Below, piece by piece: positions 18,184-27,897 of a DNA stretch of 64,000 nt. The stretch is taken from the NCBI RefSeq assembly GCF_021729075.1, contig NZ_JAJSAQ010000002.1, positions 310,001 through 374,000 on the forward strand, given 5' to 3'. Made by a program: the position numbers and the translations under genes. The stretch is from Microbulbifer guangxiensis (lineage in GTDB: Bacteria > Pseudomonadota > Gammaproteobacteria > Pseudomonadales > Cellvibrionaceae). Numbering within the stretch: the first letter of the stretch is position 1; each line of letters starts with the position of its first letter. The notes beneath the pieces were generated by a model. That model was not told the origin of the DNA. It ran no database searches and saw only the letters and a list, made by a program, of their open reading frames with translations.

Positions 18184-19623
18184 TTATTCGATTTCCTTGA
18201 TACGCATGGCGTTGGTCTGGCCGCCCACATTCAGGCGGTCGCCCTGGGTGATCAGGATCCGCTGGCCCTTCTTCAGCTCCATGCGCGATCCCACCACTTC
18301 GACAATGGACTCGCTCAGGTGGCCCAGCGGAATCTCCGCCGGGTCGAAGTCCACCACCGGCTCGACGCCACGCAGCAGCACCAGCTGGCGGGCAACCGCT
18401 GGATGGCGGGTCAGGGCATAGATCGGCAGGTGGGTGGTGGCGCGGGACATCATCCGCGGCGTGCGGCCGGACTCGGTCAATGCCACCACCGCCACCAGGT
18501 TTTCCACCCGCGCGGCAACATCCACGGCCGCCTGGGCGATGACGGTATCGATTCGATCGGACGCCCTGCTCTGGCCGGCGGGACGATTGACGCTACCCAG
18601 GTAGCGCTCAGCGCCCACGATCACCTCACTCATGGCTTCCACAGCAGCCACCGGGAAATCCCCTGCAGCGGTTTCCGCCGACAGCATCACCGCATCGGTG
18701 CCGTCCAGCACCGCGTTGGCCACGTCCATCACTTCCGCCCGGGTCGGGGTCGGGCTGGTGATCATGGATTCCATCATCTGGGTGGCCGTAATGACGCCGC
18801 GATTGAGGGCATTGGCGCGGTTGATCAGCTTCTTCTGCACACCGACCAGGGACGGGTCTCCGATCTCCACACCGAGGTCGCCGCGGGCCACCATGATCGC
18901 GTCTGAGGCGAGGATGATTTCATCCATCTGCTCGTCGGACGCGACGGCCTCCGCCCGCTCGACCTTGGCGACGATGGCCGCTTTGCTGCCCTCGGCTTCC
19001 ATGGCACGGCGCGCGGTTTCCAGATCTTCCGCGCTGCGGGGAAAGCTCACGGCGAGGAAATCGACATCCAGCTCAGCGGCCAGCTTGATATCCCGGTAGT
19101 CCTTCTCCGTCAGTGCCGGAGCCGAGAGCCCCCCTCCGAGCAGGTTGATGCCCTTGTTGTTGGACAGTTTGCCGCCCTGCAGGACACGGCAGTAGAGCTT
19201 CTGCGGAGTAGTCCCCGTCACCTCGAGGCGGATCTTGCCGTCGTCGAGCAGAAGGATGTCGCCGGCTTCGCAATCGCTGATCAGGGTCGGATAGTCCACA
19301 CCGACGCGGTGAACGTCACCGGCATCTGCCGGGCAGTCCGCATCCAGGGTGAACTCGCTGTTGTTCTCCAGCCAGATACTGCCCTCAGCAAAACGGGCAA
19401 TACGGATCTTCGGCCCCTGCAGGTCACCGAGGACGGCCACCAGTTTGTTTTGCGCGGTTGCCGCCTCACGTACCGCTTCCACTCGGCGCCGGTGGTCTTC
19501 GGCGGAGCCGTGGGAAAAGTTCAGGCGGACAATGTTCACCCCCGCACGAATCATCTCTTCGATGACACGGGGCTTGTCAGTGCCGGGGCCGAGGGTGGCG
19601 ACAATTTTGGTATGGCGGATCAT
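18184..19623 (-). CDS. pyk: Pyruvate kinase
   Basis: A 479-residue glycolytic enzyme converting phosphoenolpyruvate and ADP to pyruvate and ATP. The N-terminus TKIVATLGPGTD, the substrate motif RLNFSHGS, the Mg2+/K+ site MVARGDLGVEIG and the signature VITATQMMESMI...PTRAEVMDVANAV are all present, followed by a C-terminal regulatory domain. It is the last gene of edd-zwf-pgl-eda-gap-pyk (91 bp after gap), placing the final pyruvate-forming step in the same transcript as the Entner-Doudoroff enzymes. Confidence 0.96.
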   Translation of the reverse strand: MIRHTKIVATLGPGTDKPRVIEEMIRAGVNIVRLNFSHGSAEDHRRRVEAVREAATAQNKLVAVLGDLQGPKIRIARFAEGSIWLENNSEFTLDADCPADAGDVHRVGVDYPTLISDCEAGDILLLDDGKIRLEVTGTTPQKLYCRVLQGGKLSNNKGINLLGGGLSAPALTEKDYRDIKLAAELDVDFLAVSFPRSAEDLETARRAMEAEGSKAAIVAKVERAEAVASDEQMDEIILASDAIMVARGDLGVEIGDPSLVGVQKKLINRANALNRGVITATQMMESMITSPTPTRAEVMDVANAVLDGTDAVMLSAETAAGDFPVAAVEAMSEVIVGAERYLGSVNRPAGQSRASDRIDTVIAQAAVDVAARVENLVAVVALTESGRTPRMMSRATTHLPIYALTRHPAVARQLVLLRGVEPVVDFDPAEIPLGHLSESIVEVVGSRMELKKGQRILITQGDRLNVGGQTNAMRIKEIE

Positions 19624-19714
19624 AGACAGGCAATTACTTCTCAGTTGTGTTCAGGGCGCACGCGGCGCCCACACGGGCGGACACTCCACCCAGTTCGCTT
19701 TCTTTCGCTGTTGC

Positions 19715-20749
19715 TCAGGCGGTTTCTGCAACCGGCTCCTGCAACTGCAGCGCTTCGGCCATGGACAGGCTGGTATCCAGCATACGATGGGAGAAGCCCC
19801 ACTCATTGTCGTACCAGGCCATGACCTTGACCAGATTACCGTTGACGCGGGTGTGGTTCGCATCAAAATGGCTGGAAGCCGTGGTGTGGTTGAAGTCCAC
19901 GGACACCAGCGGCTGGTCACAGTAGGTGAGCACACCGCGGCTGTTGGTCGCCGCCTCTTTCATGATGGCGTTCACCTCCTCAACGGTAGTGTCGCGCCCG
20001 GCAACAAACTGGCAATCCACCAGGGAAACATTGCTCACCGGCACGCGGACGGCCATGCCGTCCAGGCGCCCCTTCAGTTCCGGCAACACCAGGCCGACCG
20101 CGGCAGCTGCACCGGTCTTGGTGGGAATCATATTATCGGCGGCGGCACGGGCGCGGTAGATGTCCGCGTGCACCGCATCCTGGGTGTTCTGGTCGTTGGT
20201 ATAGGCGTGCACCGTGGTCATGAAGCCGCGCTCGAGACCGAGTGCGCGGTGCAGGGCCTTGGCCACCGGCGCCAGGCAATTGGTGGTACAGGATGCATTG
20301 GAAACTACCTTGTGTTCCGCCGTGAGCTTATCGTCGTTCACGCCGTAAACCACAGTCAGGTCGGCGTCCTTGGATGGGGCAGAAATCAGCACTGCCTTGG
20401 CACCGGCCTGCATGTGAGCAGACGCACTTTCTTTGGTAGTGAAACGCCCGGTGCACTCCAATACCAGATCCACCTCCAGCTCGGCCCAGGGCAGCTGTGC
20501 CGGGTCGCGCTCCTGGCACACACGGACGCGGTCACCACCGATCAGGAGGTCATTCCCCTCCACCGACACCGGCGTATTGAAGCGACCGTGAATGGTGTCA
20601 AAGCGGGTCAGGTGGGCATTGGACTCCACCGGGGCCAGGTCATTGATGGCCACCAGCTGCACCCGATCGTTGTAGCCGGACTCGTAAATCGCACGGGTGA
20701 CGTTGCGGCCGATGCGGCCGTAGCCGTTGATAGCAATTTTCAGTTTCAT
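19715..20749 (-). CDS. gap: Glyceraldehyde-3-phosphate dehydrogenase (type I)
   Basis: A 344-residue NAD(P)-dependent enzyme that oxidises the glyceraldehyde 3-phosphate produced by KDPG aldolase. The Rossmann start [10 protein letters not shown] (about 7-16), the catalytic cysteine in [12 protein letters not shown] (about 152-163) and the C-terminal [17 protein letters not shown] are diagnostic. Erythrose-4-phosphate dehydrogenase was considered because of the similar length, but the operon context favours Gap. It lies 74 bp after eda and 91 bp before pyk. Confidence 0.92.
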   Translation of the reverse strand: MKLKIAINGYGRIGRNVTRAIYESGYNDRVQLVAINDLAPVESNAHLTRFDTIHGRFNTPVSVEGNDLLIGGDRVRVCQERDPAQLPWAELEVDLVLECTGRFTTKESASAHMQAGAKAVLISAPSKDADLTVVYGVNDDKLTAEHKVVSNASCTTNCLAPVAKALHRALGLERGFMTTVHAYTNDQNTQDAVHADIYRARAAADNMIPTKTGAAAAVGLVLPELKGRLDGMAVRVPVSNVSLVDCQFVAGRDTTVEEVNAIMKEAATNSRGVLTYCDQPLVSVDFNHTTASSHFDANHTRVNGNLVKVMAWYDNEWGFSHRMLDTSLSMAEALQLQEPVAETA

Positions 20750-20823
20750 TGGGTTTGCCTCAAATTTTTTAACGTTATTCGTCGCTGCTGCGGTCGGCTA
20801 CTGCACCCGGCTCGCGGCATCAT

Positions 20824-21447
20824 TCAGAGCGCCGAGGCCTCTCTGGCCAACCGGGTGATCTCTTCCCAGCGCTGCTCTTTCACCAGCTTTGACGACGCCA
20901 TCCAGGAACCGCCGGCACAGATCACATTTGGCAACGCCAGGTAATCTTTTGCGTTGCCCGGCCCGATGCCGCCGGTGGGACAGAACTGCACCTGAGACAG
21001 GGGGCCGGCCAGGGACTTGAGCATGGGTACACCACCGGCAGCCTCTGCCGGGAAAAACTTCTGGTAGCGGTAACCGCGCTCCAGCAGACGCATCACCTCC
21101 GAGGCGGTTGCGGCACCCGGCAACAACGGCACCTGATGATCCTCTGCCGCATCCAGAAGCGCTTCTGTCGCCCCCGGGCTGACCATGAATGTCGCGCCCG
21201 CATCGACCGATCTCTGTAGGTCTGCAGCATTCAGCACAGTACCGGTACCCACATGGGCGTCCGGCAGGTGCTTTGCGATTTCCTCCACTGCTTTCAGCGC
21301 CGCATCGGTGCGCAGGGTCACCTCCAGCACATTCAGGCCGCCCTCAACCAGGGACTGCGCCAGCGGCAGTGCATCCTCGACTCTGTTGATCACCAGCACC
21401 GGTACGATGCCGGCCTGCGCAAGCACTTCGGCAAGCTGTTTCTGCAT
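20824..21447 (-). CDS. eda: KDPG/KHG aldolase (2-dehydro-3-deoxyphosphogluconate aldolase)
   Basis: A 207-residue class I aldolase splitting KDPG into pyruvate and glyceraldehyde 3-phosphate, the last specific Entner-Doudoroff step. The catalytic Glu lies in VLEVTLRT (about 40-47), the Schiff-base lysine in YQKFFPAE (about 130-137), and the phosphate loop in CPTGGIG. Length equals the E. coli enzyme. It is 73 bp behind pgl and 74 bp before gap in the operon. Confidence 0.96.
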   Translation of the reverse strand: MQKQLAEVLAQAGIVPVLVINRVEDALPLAQSLVEGGLNVLEVTLRTDAALKAVEEIAKHLPDAHVGTGTVLNAADLQRSVDAGATFMVSPGATEALLDAAEDHQVPLLPGAATASEVMRLLERGYRYQKFFPAEAAGGVPMLKSLAGPLSQVQFCPTGGIGPGNAKDYLALPNVICAGGSWMASSKLVKEQRWEEITRLAREASAL

Positions 21448-21520
21448 GATTGATTTCCAGTTGTTGCGGGGCGCTTCCCGCCCTCATTCGTTATTTCAGT
21501 TCGGCCTGACCATCCTGGCG

Positions 21521-22234
21521 TCAGGGTGCCCAGTAAACGGTTACCGCCTTGAGCCCCTGCTTGAGAATGCTGCGAATCGGCATTTCCAGTTCGTCGCTGC
21601 CCAGAAGGGCCTGTCGGTAAACCTTGAGTTTTTCCTCGCCGGTGATCAGCAGCTTGATATCCCGCGCCTGCAGGATGGCGGCAAGGGTCAGCGTCATCCG
21701 CTCGGTGTGACTACCGGTTACCTCGGTCTGTTGAGCGATAATGGCCTTGCACAGCTGGCTACCACTGGCGTCCAGGGCCGCTTCCAGTCCCTCGGCGTGG
21801 GGAAACAATGAGGCGGTGTGGCCATCGCTGCCCATCCCCAGGATGCAGACGTCGAATGGACGCGGAAGCTCGCTGTAGGCCCGTTCGCAGTCCGCCTCAC
21901 CTTCCGCCGCCGATGCGTGCGGAGTTTTCATACCGAGGAAAGGCGCCTCTGCAGCAACATTTTGCAGCAGGCTCTTTTCGATAAACGCGTGGTTGCTGCC
22001 GCTCTCGTTTTTTTCTACCCAGCGCTCATCCACCAGCGCCACGGTGATATCTGACCACGGCAGAGGGCGTTTGGAGAGCTCCCGGTAAACCGGTTCCGGC
22101 GTGCTGCCGCCGGACACCAGGAAACTGGCCTGGCCATTTTCCCTGATGCCCTGCTGCAACTTGCTGGCACAGTCATTGGTCAATGCCTGTACCAGCCGCT
22201 CCCGGTTGGGGAAAAACTTTTCCTCAATCATCAT
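21521..22234 (-). CDS. pgl: 6-phosphogluconolactonase
   Basis: A 237-residue lactonase of the NagB/DevB fold that hydrolyses 6-phosphogluconolactone to 6-phosphogluconate. The motifs FLVSGGSTPEPVYREL (about 38-53), VALVDERWV (about 67-75) and ILGMGSDGHTASLFP (about 130-144) define the family and separate it from NagB deaminases. It follows zwf by 45 bp, so its product supplies the next step of the same pathway. Its start doubles as ATGATG; either could serve. Confidence 0.95.
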   Translation of the reverse strand: MMIEEKFFPNRERLVQALTNDCASKLQQGIRENGQASFLVSGGSTPEPVYRELSKRPLPWSDITVALVDERWVEKNESGSNHAFIEKSLLQNVAAEAPFLGMKTPHASAAEGEADCERAYSELPRPFDVCILGMGSDGHTASLFPHAEGLEAALDASGSQLCKAIIAQQTEVTGSHTERMTLTLAAILQARDIKLLITGEEKLKVYRQALLGSDELEMPIRSILKQGLKAVTVYWAP

Positions 22235-22279
22235 GGCGTTCGCCTCGATTTCGCAGTTATTGGACGTTGCGTCAGCAGA

Positions 22280-23740
22280 TTACCTGGCGTTGACCCACTC
22301 GCGGCCATCCAGCCGCATCAGGTCATCGGCCGCCTGCGGCCCCCAGCTACCGGCCCGATACAGGCAGGGCTGGTCGCCGGTTGCGCGCCAGTGCTCGATA
22401 ATCGGGTCGACCCACGCCCAGGCTGCAGCCACCTCGTCGCGGTGAATGAACAGCGCCGGATTGTTGGCCGCCGCATCCAGCATCAGCCGCTTGTAGGCAT
22501 CACTGCGGATGCTGTCGTAGGTCTCGGACAGGGTCAGGTTCAGCTCAACCGGTTTCAGCTCCATCTCGAGGCTGTCCATTTTCTTGGCCATCAACAGCAG
22601 CTTGATGCTCTCTTCCGGCTGCAGGCGGATGACAAGGCGGTTAGGGACTGCCTTACCGGCGGACCTGTCGTAGACGTTGTGGGAAACCTTTTTGTACTGG
22701 ATCACAATCTCCGCGCAGCGCTTGCCCATCCGCTTGCCGGTACGGAGATAGAAAGGCACACCCGCCCAGCGCCAGTTGTCGATGTGGGCCCGGATGGCGA
22801 CGAAAGTCTCGGTATTACTGGACGCCTGGTCCAGCTCCTCCAGGTAACCGGGCACCAGCTGGTCGCCGATACCGCCAGCGACGTACTGACCGCGCACGAT
22901 GTTTTCATCCACCTCGACACCGACAAGGGGGCGCAGCGCCTCCAGCACCTTGATCTTTTCAGCGCGGATATTCTTGGCCGACATGCTGTTGGGGGATTCC
23001 ATCGCGATCAGGCACAACAGCTGCAACAGGTGGTTCTGCACCATGTCCCGCAGCGCACCCGCTTCGTTATAGAAGCCGGCGCGCCCCTCGAGACCGACCG
23101 TCTCGGAAATGCTGATTTGGATATGGTCGATGGTCTGCGCATCCCACAGGTGCTCGAACAGCACATTGCTGAACCGCAGCGCAAGCAGGTTCTGGACGGT
23201 TTCCTTACCCAGGTAGTGATCGATCCGGAAGATATCCTTTTCCGGAAAGTAAGTGGCAATCTTGCTGTTGATCTCGTCTGAGGTCTTGGCGTTATAACCG
23301 AGGGGTTTTTCCACCACGACGCGGGACTGCTCGTGAATCAGGCCCTTGACCGACAGATTTTCACAACAGGCGCCGAACACTGCCGGCGGAATGGCCAGGT
23401 AGAAAATCCGCGCGCGTTCATTGTCGCCGCCCAGCAGGTCACCGAGGTGATCCCACTGTTCGTCGGCAACGGCAATATCCAGGGCCACTGCACGCAGGCG
23501 CTGCTGGAATTCGTCCCAACCCTCTTCGGTGTATTCACCATCGCGCAAATGCGTTTGCAGAGCCTTCCGGGCAGTTTCCAGATAGGCATCCGCATCTTCC
23601 TGGCGACGGCATACTGGAAAGATACGTGAACTTTCCTCGAGACTGCCCTCCAGGTGAGCCCGGTAAAGTGCCGGAATCAGTTTGCGCAGGGCGAGATCGC
23701 CACCGCCACCAAACAAAACCATATCGAAGGGATTGACCAT
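22280..23740 (-). CDS. zwf: Glucose-6-phosphate 1-dehydrogenase
   Basis: A 486-residue enzyme oxidising glucose 6-phosphate with NAD(P)+. The nucleotide-binding start is MVLFGGGGDLALRKL (a GASGDLAKRK variant) and the active-site signature is RIDHYLGKETVQN (about 172-184). Length is usual. It is the second gene of the operon, 74 bp behind edd, and links glucokinase-derived glucose 6-phosphate from the beta-glucan locus to the Entner-Doudoroff route. HexR, the usual zwf-linked regulator, is not encoded in the window. Confidence 0.96.
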   Translation of the reverse strand: MVNPFDMVLFGGGGDLALRKLIPALYRAHLEGSLEESSRIFPVCRRQEDADAYLETARKALQTHLRDGEYTEEGWDEFQQRLRAVALDIAVADEQWDHLGDLLGGDNERARIFYLAIPPAVFGACCENLSVKGLIHEQSRVVVEKPLGYNAKTSDEINSKIATYFPEKDIFRIDHYLGKETVQNLLALRFSNVLFEHLWDAQTIDHIQISISETVGLEGRAGFYNEAGALRDMVQNHLLQLLCLIAMESPNSMSAKNIRAEKIKVLEALRPLVGVEVDENIVRGQYVAGGIGDQLVPGYLEELDQASSNTETFVAIRAHIDNWRWAGVPFYLRTGKRMGKRCAEIVIQYKKVSHNVYDRSAGKAVPNRLVIRLQPEESIKLLLMAKKMDSLEMELKPVELNLTLSETYDSIRSDAYKRLMLDAAANNPALFIHRDEVAAAWAWVDPIIEHWRATGDQPCLYRAGSWGPQAADDLMRLDGREWVNAR

Positions 23741-23814
23741 AAATACTCTCTGTCCTTTTTCGACGCCCGGCGCCGTGCAGTCATTAACAGGGCTCTTCGT
23801 GTCCCGTAACCGAC

Positions 23815-25632
23815 TCAGTAAAGAATACTGGCCCCACTCTCCGCACCGGTGGCGAGGCTGCGCAGGTTCTTGAACAGCTCGCGCCCCATACCGCGGGAGT
23901 GCGCGCTCAGGTCCACTTCCACCGCCGGCCGCGCGGCCAGTTCCGCATCATCCACATGTACCACCAGCTTGCCCGCCTTGGCATCCAGCTCGATAACGTC
24001 GCCATCGCGCACCCGGGCGATTGCACCGCCCTCGACCGCTTCCGGTGACATGTGGATCGCAGCCGGTACCTTGCCGGATGCGCCGGACATGCGGCCGTCC
24101 GTCACCAGCGCCACCTTATAGCCGCGATCCTGGAGAACGCCGAGGGTGGGAGTGAGTTTGTGCAGTTCCGGCATGCCAATGGCCTGCGGTCCCTGGAAAC
24201 GCACCACGGCGACAAAATCTTTCTCCAGCTCGCCGGCCTTGAACCGTTCCAGCAAATCGTCCTGGCTCTCGAACACCACAGCCGGTGCCTTGATGTAGAG
24301 CTGGTCAGACTTGAGTGCGGATACCTTGATTACACTGCGCCCCAGGTTGCCGTCGAGCAGCTGCAGGCCGCCGTGCTGGGAGAAAGGGTCACTGGCCGGG
24401 CGCAGGATGCTGGCGTCGCCCGTCTCCTCAAGGGTGGGCCGCCACACCACCGAGGCCTTGTCTTCACTCAGGAACGGATCGTGGCAGTAAGGCTTGAGCC
24501 CGGATTCGCCGAGCACGGTGTGGACGTCGTTGTGCAGCAGGCCGGCATCCAGCAGCTCCCGAATCAGGAACTGCATACCGCCGGCAGCGGCAAAGTGGTT
24601 GATATCCGCCGTGCCATTCGGGTAGACGTGACACATCAGCGGCACCACGTCGGACAGCTCCGCCATATCCTGCCAGGTAATCTGGATACCGGCCGCACGG
24701 GCCATGGCGATCAGGTGCAGGGTGTGATTGGTGGAACCGCCGGTGGCAAGCAAGCCGACGATGCCGTTGACGAAGGCCTTTTCGGTGAGGATTTTCGCAA
24801 TCGGTGTGTACTGGCTGGGCTCGGTGATCTGCACCAGCTGTTTCACGGCGGCATCGTTCAGCGCCTGGCGCAACTCAGTACCGGGGTTCACGAAGGAGCT
24901 GCCCGGCAATTGCAAACCCATGATTTCCACCAGCATCTGGTTGCTGTTGGCAGTGCCGTAGAAAGTACAGGTACCCGGGCTGTGGTAGGAGGCACTCTCT
25001 GCTTCCAGCAGCTCCTTGCGGCCCACCTTGCCCTCTGCATACAGTTGCCGCACCCGCGCCTTTTCCGCATTGGACAGGCCGGTGGGCATGGGGCCTGCGG
25101 GCACGAACATCGCCGGCAGGTGTCCGAACGCCAGCGCGCCGATCACCAGGCCCGGGACGATCTTGTCACAGATCCCGAGATAAAAAGCTCCCTCGAATAC
25201 ATCGTGGGAGAGAGCGATTGCGGTCGACATGGCGATCACATCGCGGGAGAAAAGACTGAGTTCCATTCCGGCGCGCCCCTGGGTCACGCCGTCACACATG
25301 GCGGGCACACCACCAGCCACCTGGGCCGAGGCGCCGTTGCTGATCGCCGCCTTCTTGATCAAATCCGGATAGGCACCATAGGGCTGATGCGCCGACAACA
25401 TATCGTTGTAGGCATTGACGATAGCCAGGTTGGGCCCGCGCCCGGAGGCGATCAGGTCCTTGTCGCGCTCGCTGCAGGCAGCAATCGCATGGGCAAGGTT
25501 GCCACAGGAGAGATGACTGCTGGCTCGCCCGCTGACATGGGCGCGCTCTACCTGGGCGAGGTACTCGCCGCGGGTCTCCTCACTGCGCTCGACGATGCGT
25601 TGCGTAACTGCTTGAACCTTGCTGTGGACCAT
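23815..25632 (-). CDS. edd: 6-phosphogluconate dehydratase
   Basis: A 605-residue Fe-S dehydratase of the IlvD/Edd family making KDPG from 6-phosphogluconate. Visible hallmarks are [11 protein letters not shown] (about 46-56), [18 protein letters not shown] (cluster-ligand Cys in CDG), GSTNHTLHL and [18 protein letters not shown]. The frame is open to 25680, but the ATG at 25632 aligns with the family start ([13 protein letters not shown]) and gives E. coli length. It heads the operon; the region before it is a pgi pseudogene containing candidate operators. Confidence 0.95.
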   Translation of the reverse strand: MVHSKVQAVTQRIVERSEETRGEYLAQVERAHVSGRASSHLSCGNLAHAIAACSERDKDLIASGRGPNLAIVNAYNDMLSAHQPYGAYPDLIKKAAISNGASAQVAGGVPAMCDGVTQGRAGMELSLFSRDVIAMSTAIALSHDVFEGAFYLGICDKIVPGLVIGALAFGHLPAMFVPAGPMPTGLSNAEKARVRQLYAEGKVGRKELLEAESASYHSPGTCTFYGTANSNQMLVEIMGLQLPGSSFVNPGTELRQALNDAAVKQLVQITEPSQYTPIAKILTEKAFVNGIVGLLATGGSTNHTLHLIAMARAAGIQITWQDMAELSDVVPLMCHVYPNGTADINHFAAAGGMQFLIRELLDAGLLHNDVHTVLGESGLKPYCHDPFLSEDKASVVWRPTLEETGDASILRPASDPFSQHGGLQLLDGNLGRSVIKVSALKSDQLYIKAPAVVFESQDDLLERFKAGELEKDFVAVVRFQGPQAIGMPELHKLTPTLGVLQDRGYKVALVTDGRMSGASGKVPAAIHMSPEAVEGGAIARVRDGDVIELDAKAGKLVVHVDDAELAARPAVEVDLSAHSRGMGRELFKNLRSLATGAESGASILY

Positions 25633-26116
25633 AACCCTTTTACTCTTTTGCTTATCCGGTGGTTTCCGCCTCGGCGGCACCGGCAGTGACCCGCCGGCAG
25701 TATTCGATCAGACGGGCTGTGGGGCATCCTCGCTGCGCAGATCACCACTCTCCAGCTTTGGTTGTAGTGCCGCGGCGAGGCCTTCACCCAGTTCCAAGCC
25801 CCACTGGCCGAAGAAATAAATCTGCAGAATCACGCCCTGACTAAAAATATTGTGCTGATACAGGACGATCAGAGCACCCAAGAGTCGCGATTCCAGTTTT
25901 TATAAGAATCCTGTTGCTTGGCCGATTACCCGGGTGAACCTTGAACGGCGCCAGAGCCGGAACCACCGCCGGGCCCTGTGCAGACACTGGTAAAAGGTAC
26001 GCTGACCGTTGATTCCCAGCTGACCCCAGATCAAGGGGCCCAGATGCGGGCCGTCGACACCGAGATCGACCACATCGGTAATCGGCTGGCGGGTGCAGCC
26101 TGTCAGGGCGACATTA

Positions 26117-26131
26117 TGTAGTAAATTTACA
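26117..26131. promoter_or_regulatory. HexR-like palindrome (site 1)
   Basis: TGTAGTAAATTTACA has the TGTA-N7-TACA form of HexR operators, the usual regulator of edd/zwf/gap/pyk genes in gammaproteobacteria. It lies 485 bp before edd, inside the pgi pseudogene. The match is by eye to the known consensus form; binding is not shown. Confidence 0.45.
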
Positions 26132-26315
26132 AACCCTTTCAAGCGATCCAGCTCGACATCTGCGGCGGCTGCCCCCAGCTCCCCTGCCCGACTGACATCC
26201 GGCGCCACGCTCCCTCGCGGCGCCGGGTTGAAAACGGGCGAACCTCGGTGCGATTGATGGCGGCACCAGCAAAGAGACGCCCCGCCAGCGCACCACACCG
26301 ACCTCCCTGTCCAGC

Positions 26316-26330
26316 TGTAATAAATTTACA
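26316..26330. promoter_or_regulatory. HexR-like palindrome (site 2)
   Basis: TGTAATAAATTTACA, 199 bp from site 1 and differing from it by one base. It also lies in the pgi pseudogene; in the old reading frame both sites encode FVNLL. Two near-identical AT-rich palindromes in GC-rich DNA before the Entner-Doudoroff operon suggest operators. Confidence 0.45.
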
Positions 26331-26447
26331 AAAATCTCGTCATCGATCCGGTTTTTGACGTAGTCGAGCAGGAATGACGGCAGCTCCAGGGAGTAGCACG
26401 CGGTGCGCGTTGGTTGCCCGACAGCGAGCTAACGCTTGAAAACACAT

Positions 26448-26461
26448 TGACAACGCTGTCA
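26448..26461. promoter_or_regulatory. Probable NagR operator 1 (nagR promoter)
   Basis: TGACAACGCTGTCA, a near-perfect palindrome with a central CG as in LacI-family operators. It overlaps a TTGACA hexamer at 26447-26452 that may be the -35 box of nagR. It is the exact reverse complement of the site before nagK (32575-32588). Confidence 0.7.
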
Positions 26462-26485
26462 TTATGGCTTGAGAGTCCCATACTG

Positions 26486-26499
26486 CGACAACGCTGTCA
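26486..26499. promoter_or_regulatory. Probable NagR operator 2 (nagR promoter)
   Basis: CGACAACGCTGTCA, one base different from operator 1, with centres 38 bp apart. Two operators before the regulator gene suggest cooperative autorepression. Confidence 0.65.
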
Positions 26500-26656
26500 A
26501 TCTGGGCCTGTAGTAAAGTTTCAGGACCTGATAATCCGCCTGCCCCTCTGCCGCGGCGGCGCATCCAGGTAGCTTTTGCTGCTAAACTGCGCCTCTCGGC
26601 CTGCGGGGGAAGCGATGCGGGACCGGACAGAACAAGGACAAGGACCAGCGCCCTTC

Positions 26657-27703
26657 ATGAAAGTCACCATCAATGATGTCGCCGCACAGGCCGGCGTCTC
26701 CATCAAGACCGTGTCCCGGGTCATCAACAATGAACCCTCAGTGCGCCCGACCACCAAGAAGAAGGTCATGGATGCGGTCAAGGCTCTCAACTACCAGCCG
26801 AACCTTGCGGCACGCAACCTGGCGGGCACCCGCTCCTACACCATTGCCTTCATTTACGACAATCCCAACGCCTACTACGTCATCGACATGCAAAACGGCA
26901 TTCTCGATGCCTGCAAGGCACGGGGCTATGAACTGCTGATCCACCCGAGCAACTCCAAGTCGCCCAATGTGTACAAGGAGCTGGAGGATTTGGTGGATCA
27001 TTCCAAGGTGGCGGGACTGGTACTCACCCCACCCTTCTCGGAAACGCCGGACGTCATCGAGTCCATCAAAAAGCTCGGGGTCGACTATGTGCGTATCGTC
27101 TCCGCCGAGGCCGCCGAGAAGGATGAAGACAACTGCATCCAGGTGGATGACAGCAGTGCCGCCTACGAGCTGACCAGACACCTGCTGGAGCACGGCCACA
27201 AGCGCATCGGCTTTCTGTGCGGTGGTGAGGAACATGTCTCCACCCATGGTCGCCTGGAAGGCTACCGGCGAGCACTGAGAGACGCCGGACTCGAGGTGGA
27301 TGAAAAACTGGTACTCAAAGGGGAGTACTCTTTCGACTCCGGTGTCCAGGGAGCCAAGAAACTGCTGGAATCCGCGCAACCACCCACCGCGATTTTTGCC
27401 AGCAACGACGAAATGGCGGCGGGCGCCCTTTTCGCTGCGCGCCTGATGAACATCGACATTCCGTCCCAGCTCTCCATTGTCGGCTTCGAGGACAGCCCCT
27501 TCTCCCGCCAGACATGGCCGAAGCTGACGACCGCACATCAGCCCAACAATGAGATTGCCAAATGTGCAGCTGCCCTGGTGCTGAGCAAGGCACGCAGCAA
27601 GGGCGCCACCGAGACCGGGTCAGCCAGCAAAGAGGCCGGTATCCAGCGCAAGTTCACCCCATCCCTGGTAGTGCGCGATTCCAGCGGCCCGGCTCCGGAA
27701 TAA
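26657..27703 (+). CDS. nagR: LacI-family transcriptional regulator, probable N-acetylglucosamine repressor NagR
   Basis: A 348-residue LacI/GalR-type repressor. The N-terminal helix-turn-helix is INDVAAQAGVSIKTVSRVIN (about 4-23), followed by the hinge helix region NLAARNLAG (about 50-58) and a periplasmic-binding-protein-like effector domain. It faces the nag operon convergently (nagP ends at 27898). The same 14-bp palindrome occurs before nagR and before nagK, which is the main reason for the NagR call. The start at 26657 gives the standard LacI N-terminus; the frame extends upstream to 26576. Confidence 0.82.
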   Translation: MKVTINDVAAQAGVSIKTVSRVINNEPSVRPTTKKKVMDAVKALNYQPNLAARNLAGTRSYTIAFIYDNPNAYYVIDMQNGILDACKARGYELLIHPSNSKSPNVYKELEDLVDHSKVAGLVLTPPFSETPDVIESIKKLGVDYVRIVSAEAAEKDEDNCIQVDDSSAAYELTRHLLEHGHKRIGFLCGGEEHVSTHGRLEGYRRALRDAGLEVDEKLVLKGEYSFDSGVQGAKKLLESAQPPTAIFASNDEMAAGALFAARLMNIDIPSQLSIVGFEDSPFSRQTWPKLTTAHQPNNEIAKCAAALVLSKARSKGATETGSASKEAGIQRKFTPSLVVRDSSGPAPE

Positions 27704-27796
27704 CCCCCACCCCGGCGGGGCACTCCCGCCGACTGCCTCCCTCTATCCCCACTCAACAACCCAAACCATCCGCATAAAAAGCCCGGGCACAAAAAA

Positions 27797-27813
27797 GCCC
27801 TCACGCGGAGGGC
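27797..27813 (-). terminator. Rho-independent terminator of the nag operon
   Basis: On the leftward strand, the stem GCCCTC/GAGGGC with a 5-nt loop is followed by TTTTTTG (bases 27791-27796 as A on the plus strand). It lies about 85 bp after nagP. Confidence 0.8.
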
Positions 27814-27897
27814 AAGATGACGAGAACCAACGAGAGAACAGAGAGCTTACAAAACTTCCGGAATCACCCCTGGATCACCAGTGCAGCGGCCGGAGAC

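Larger units (their letters stand above)
25651..26400 (-). pseudogene. pgi: Glucose-6-phosphate isomerase pseudogene, internally deleted and frameshifted
   Basis: Pieces of Pgi appear in order on the leftward strand but in different frames. FLLDYVKNRIDDEIF and LLQLDRE (about 26380-26310) match the N-terminal LVDYSKNRIT...L..LA.E. FAGAAINRTEVRPF (about 26270) matches the INxTE motif. CTRQPITDVVDLGVDGPHLGP (about 26100-26030) matches the ITDVVNIGIGGSDLGP signature, with catalytic glycines changed. It is fused directly to LIWGQLGINGQRTFYQ (about 26030-25980), normally about 220 residues further on. [20 protein letters not shown] (about 25880) and the shifted tail [12 protein letters not shown] end 19 bp before edd. 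The enzyme cannot be functional. Confidence 0.82.

Noticed and set aside
19715-20749. Erythrose-4-phosphate dehydrogenase (epd) instead of gap
   Set aside because: Sequence alone is similar in both families, but its place between eda and pyk and the usual Gap motifs favour glyceraldehyde-3-phosphate dehydrogenase.
25900-26298. 133-codon leftward open frame before edd as an independent hypothetical gene
   Set aside because: Its text contains displaced Pgi segments (ITDVVDLGVDGPHLGP, LIWGQLGINGQRTFYQ), so it is one frame of the pgi pseudogene, not a gene.
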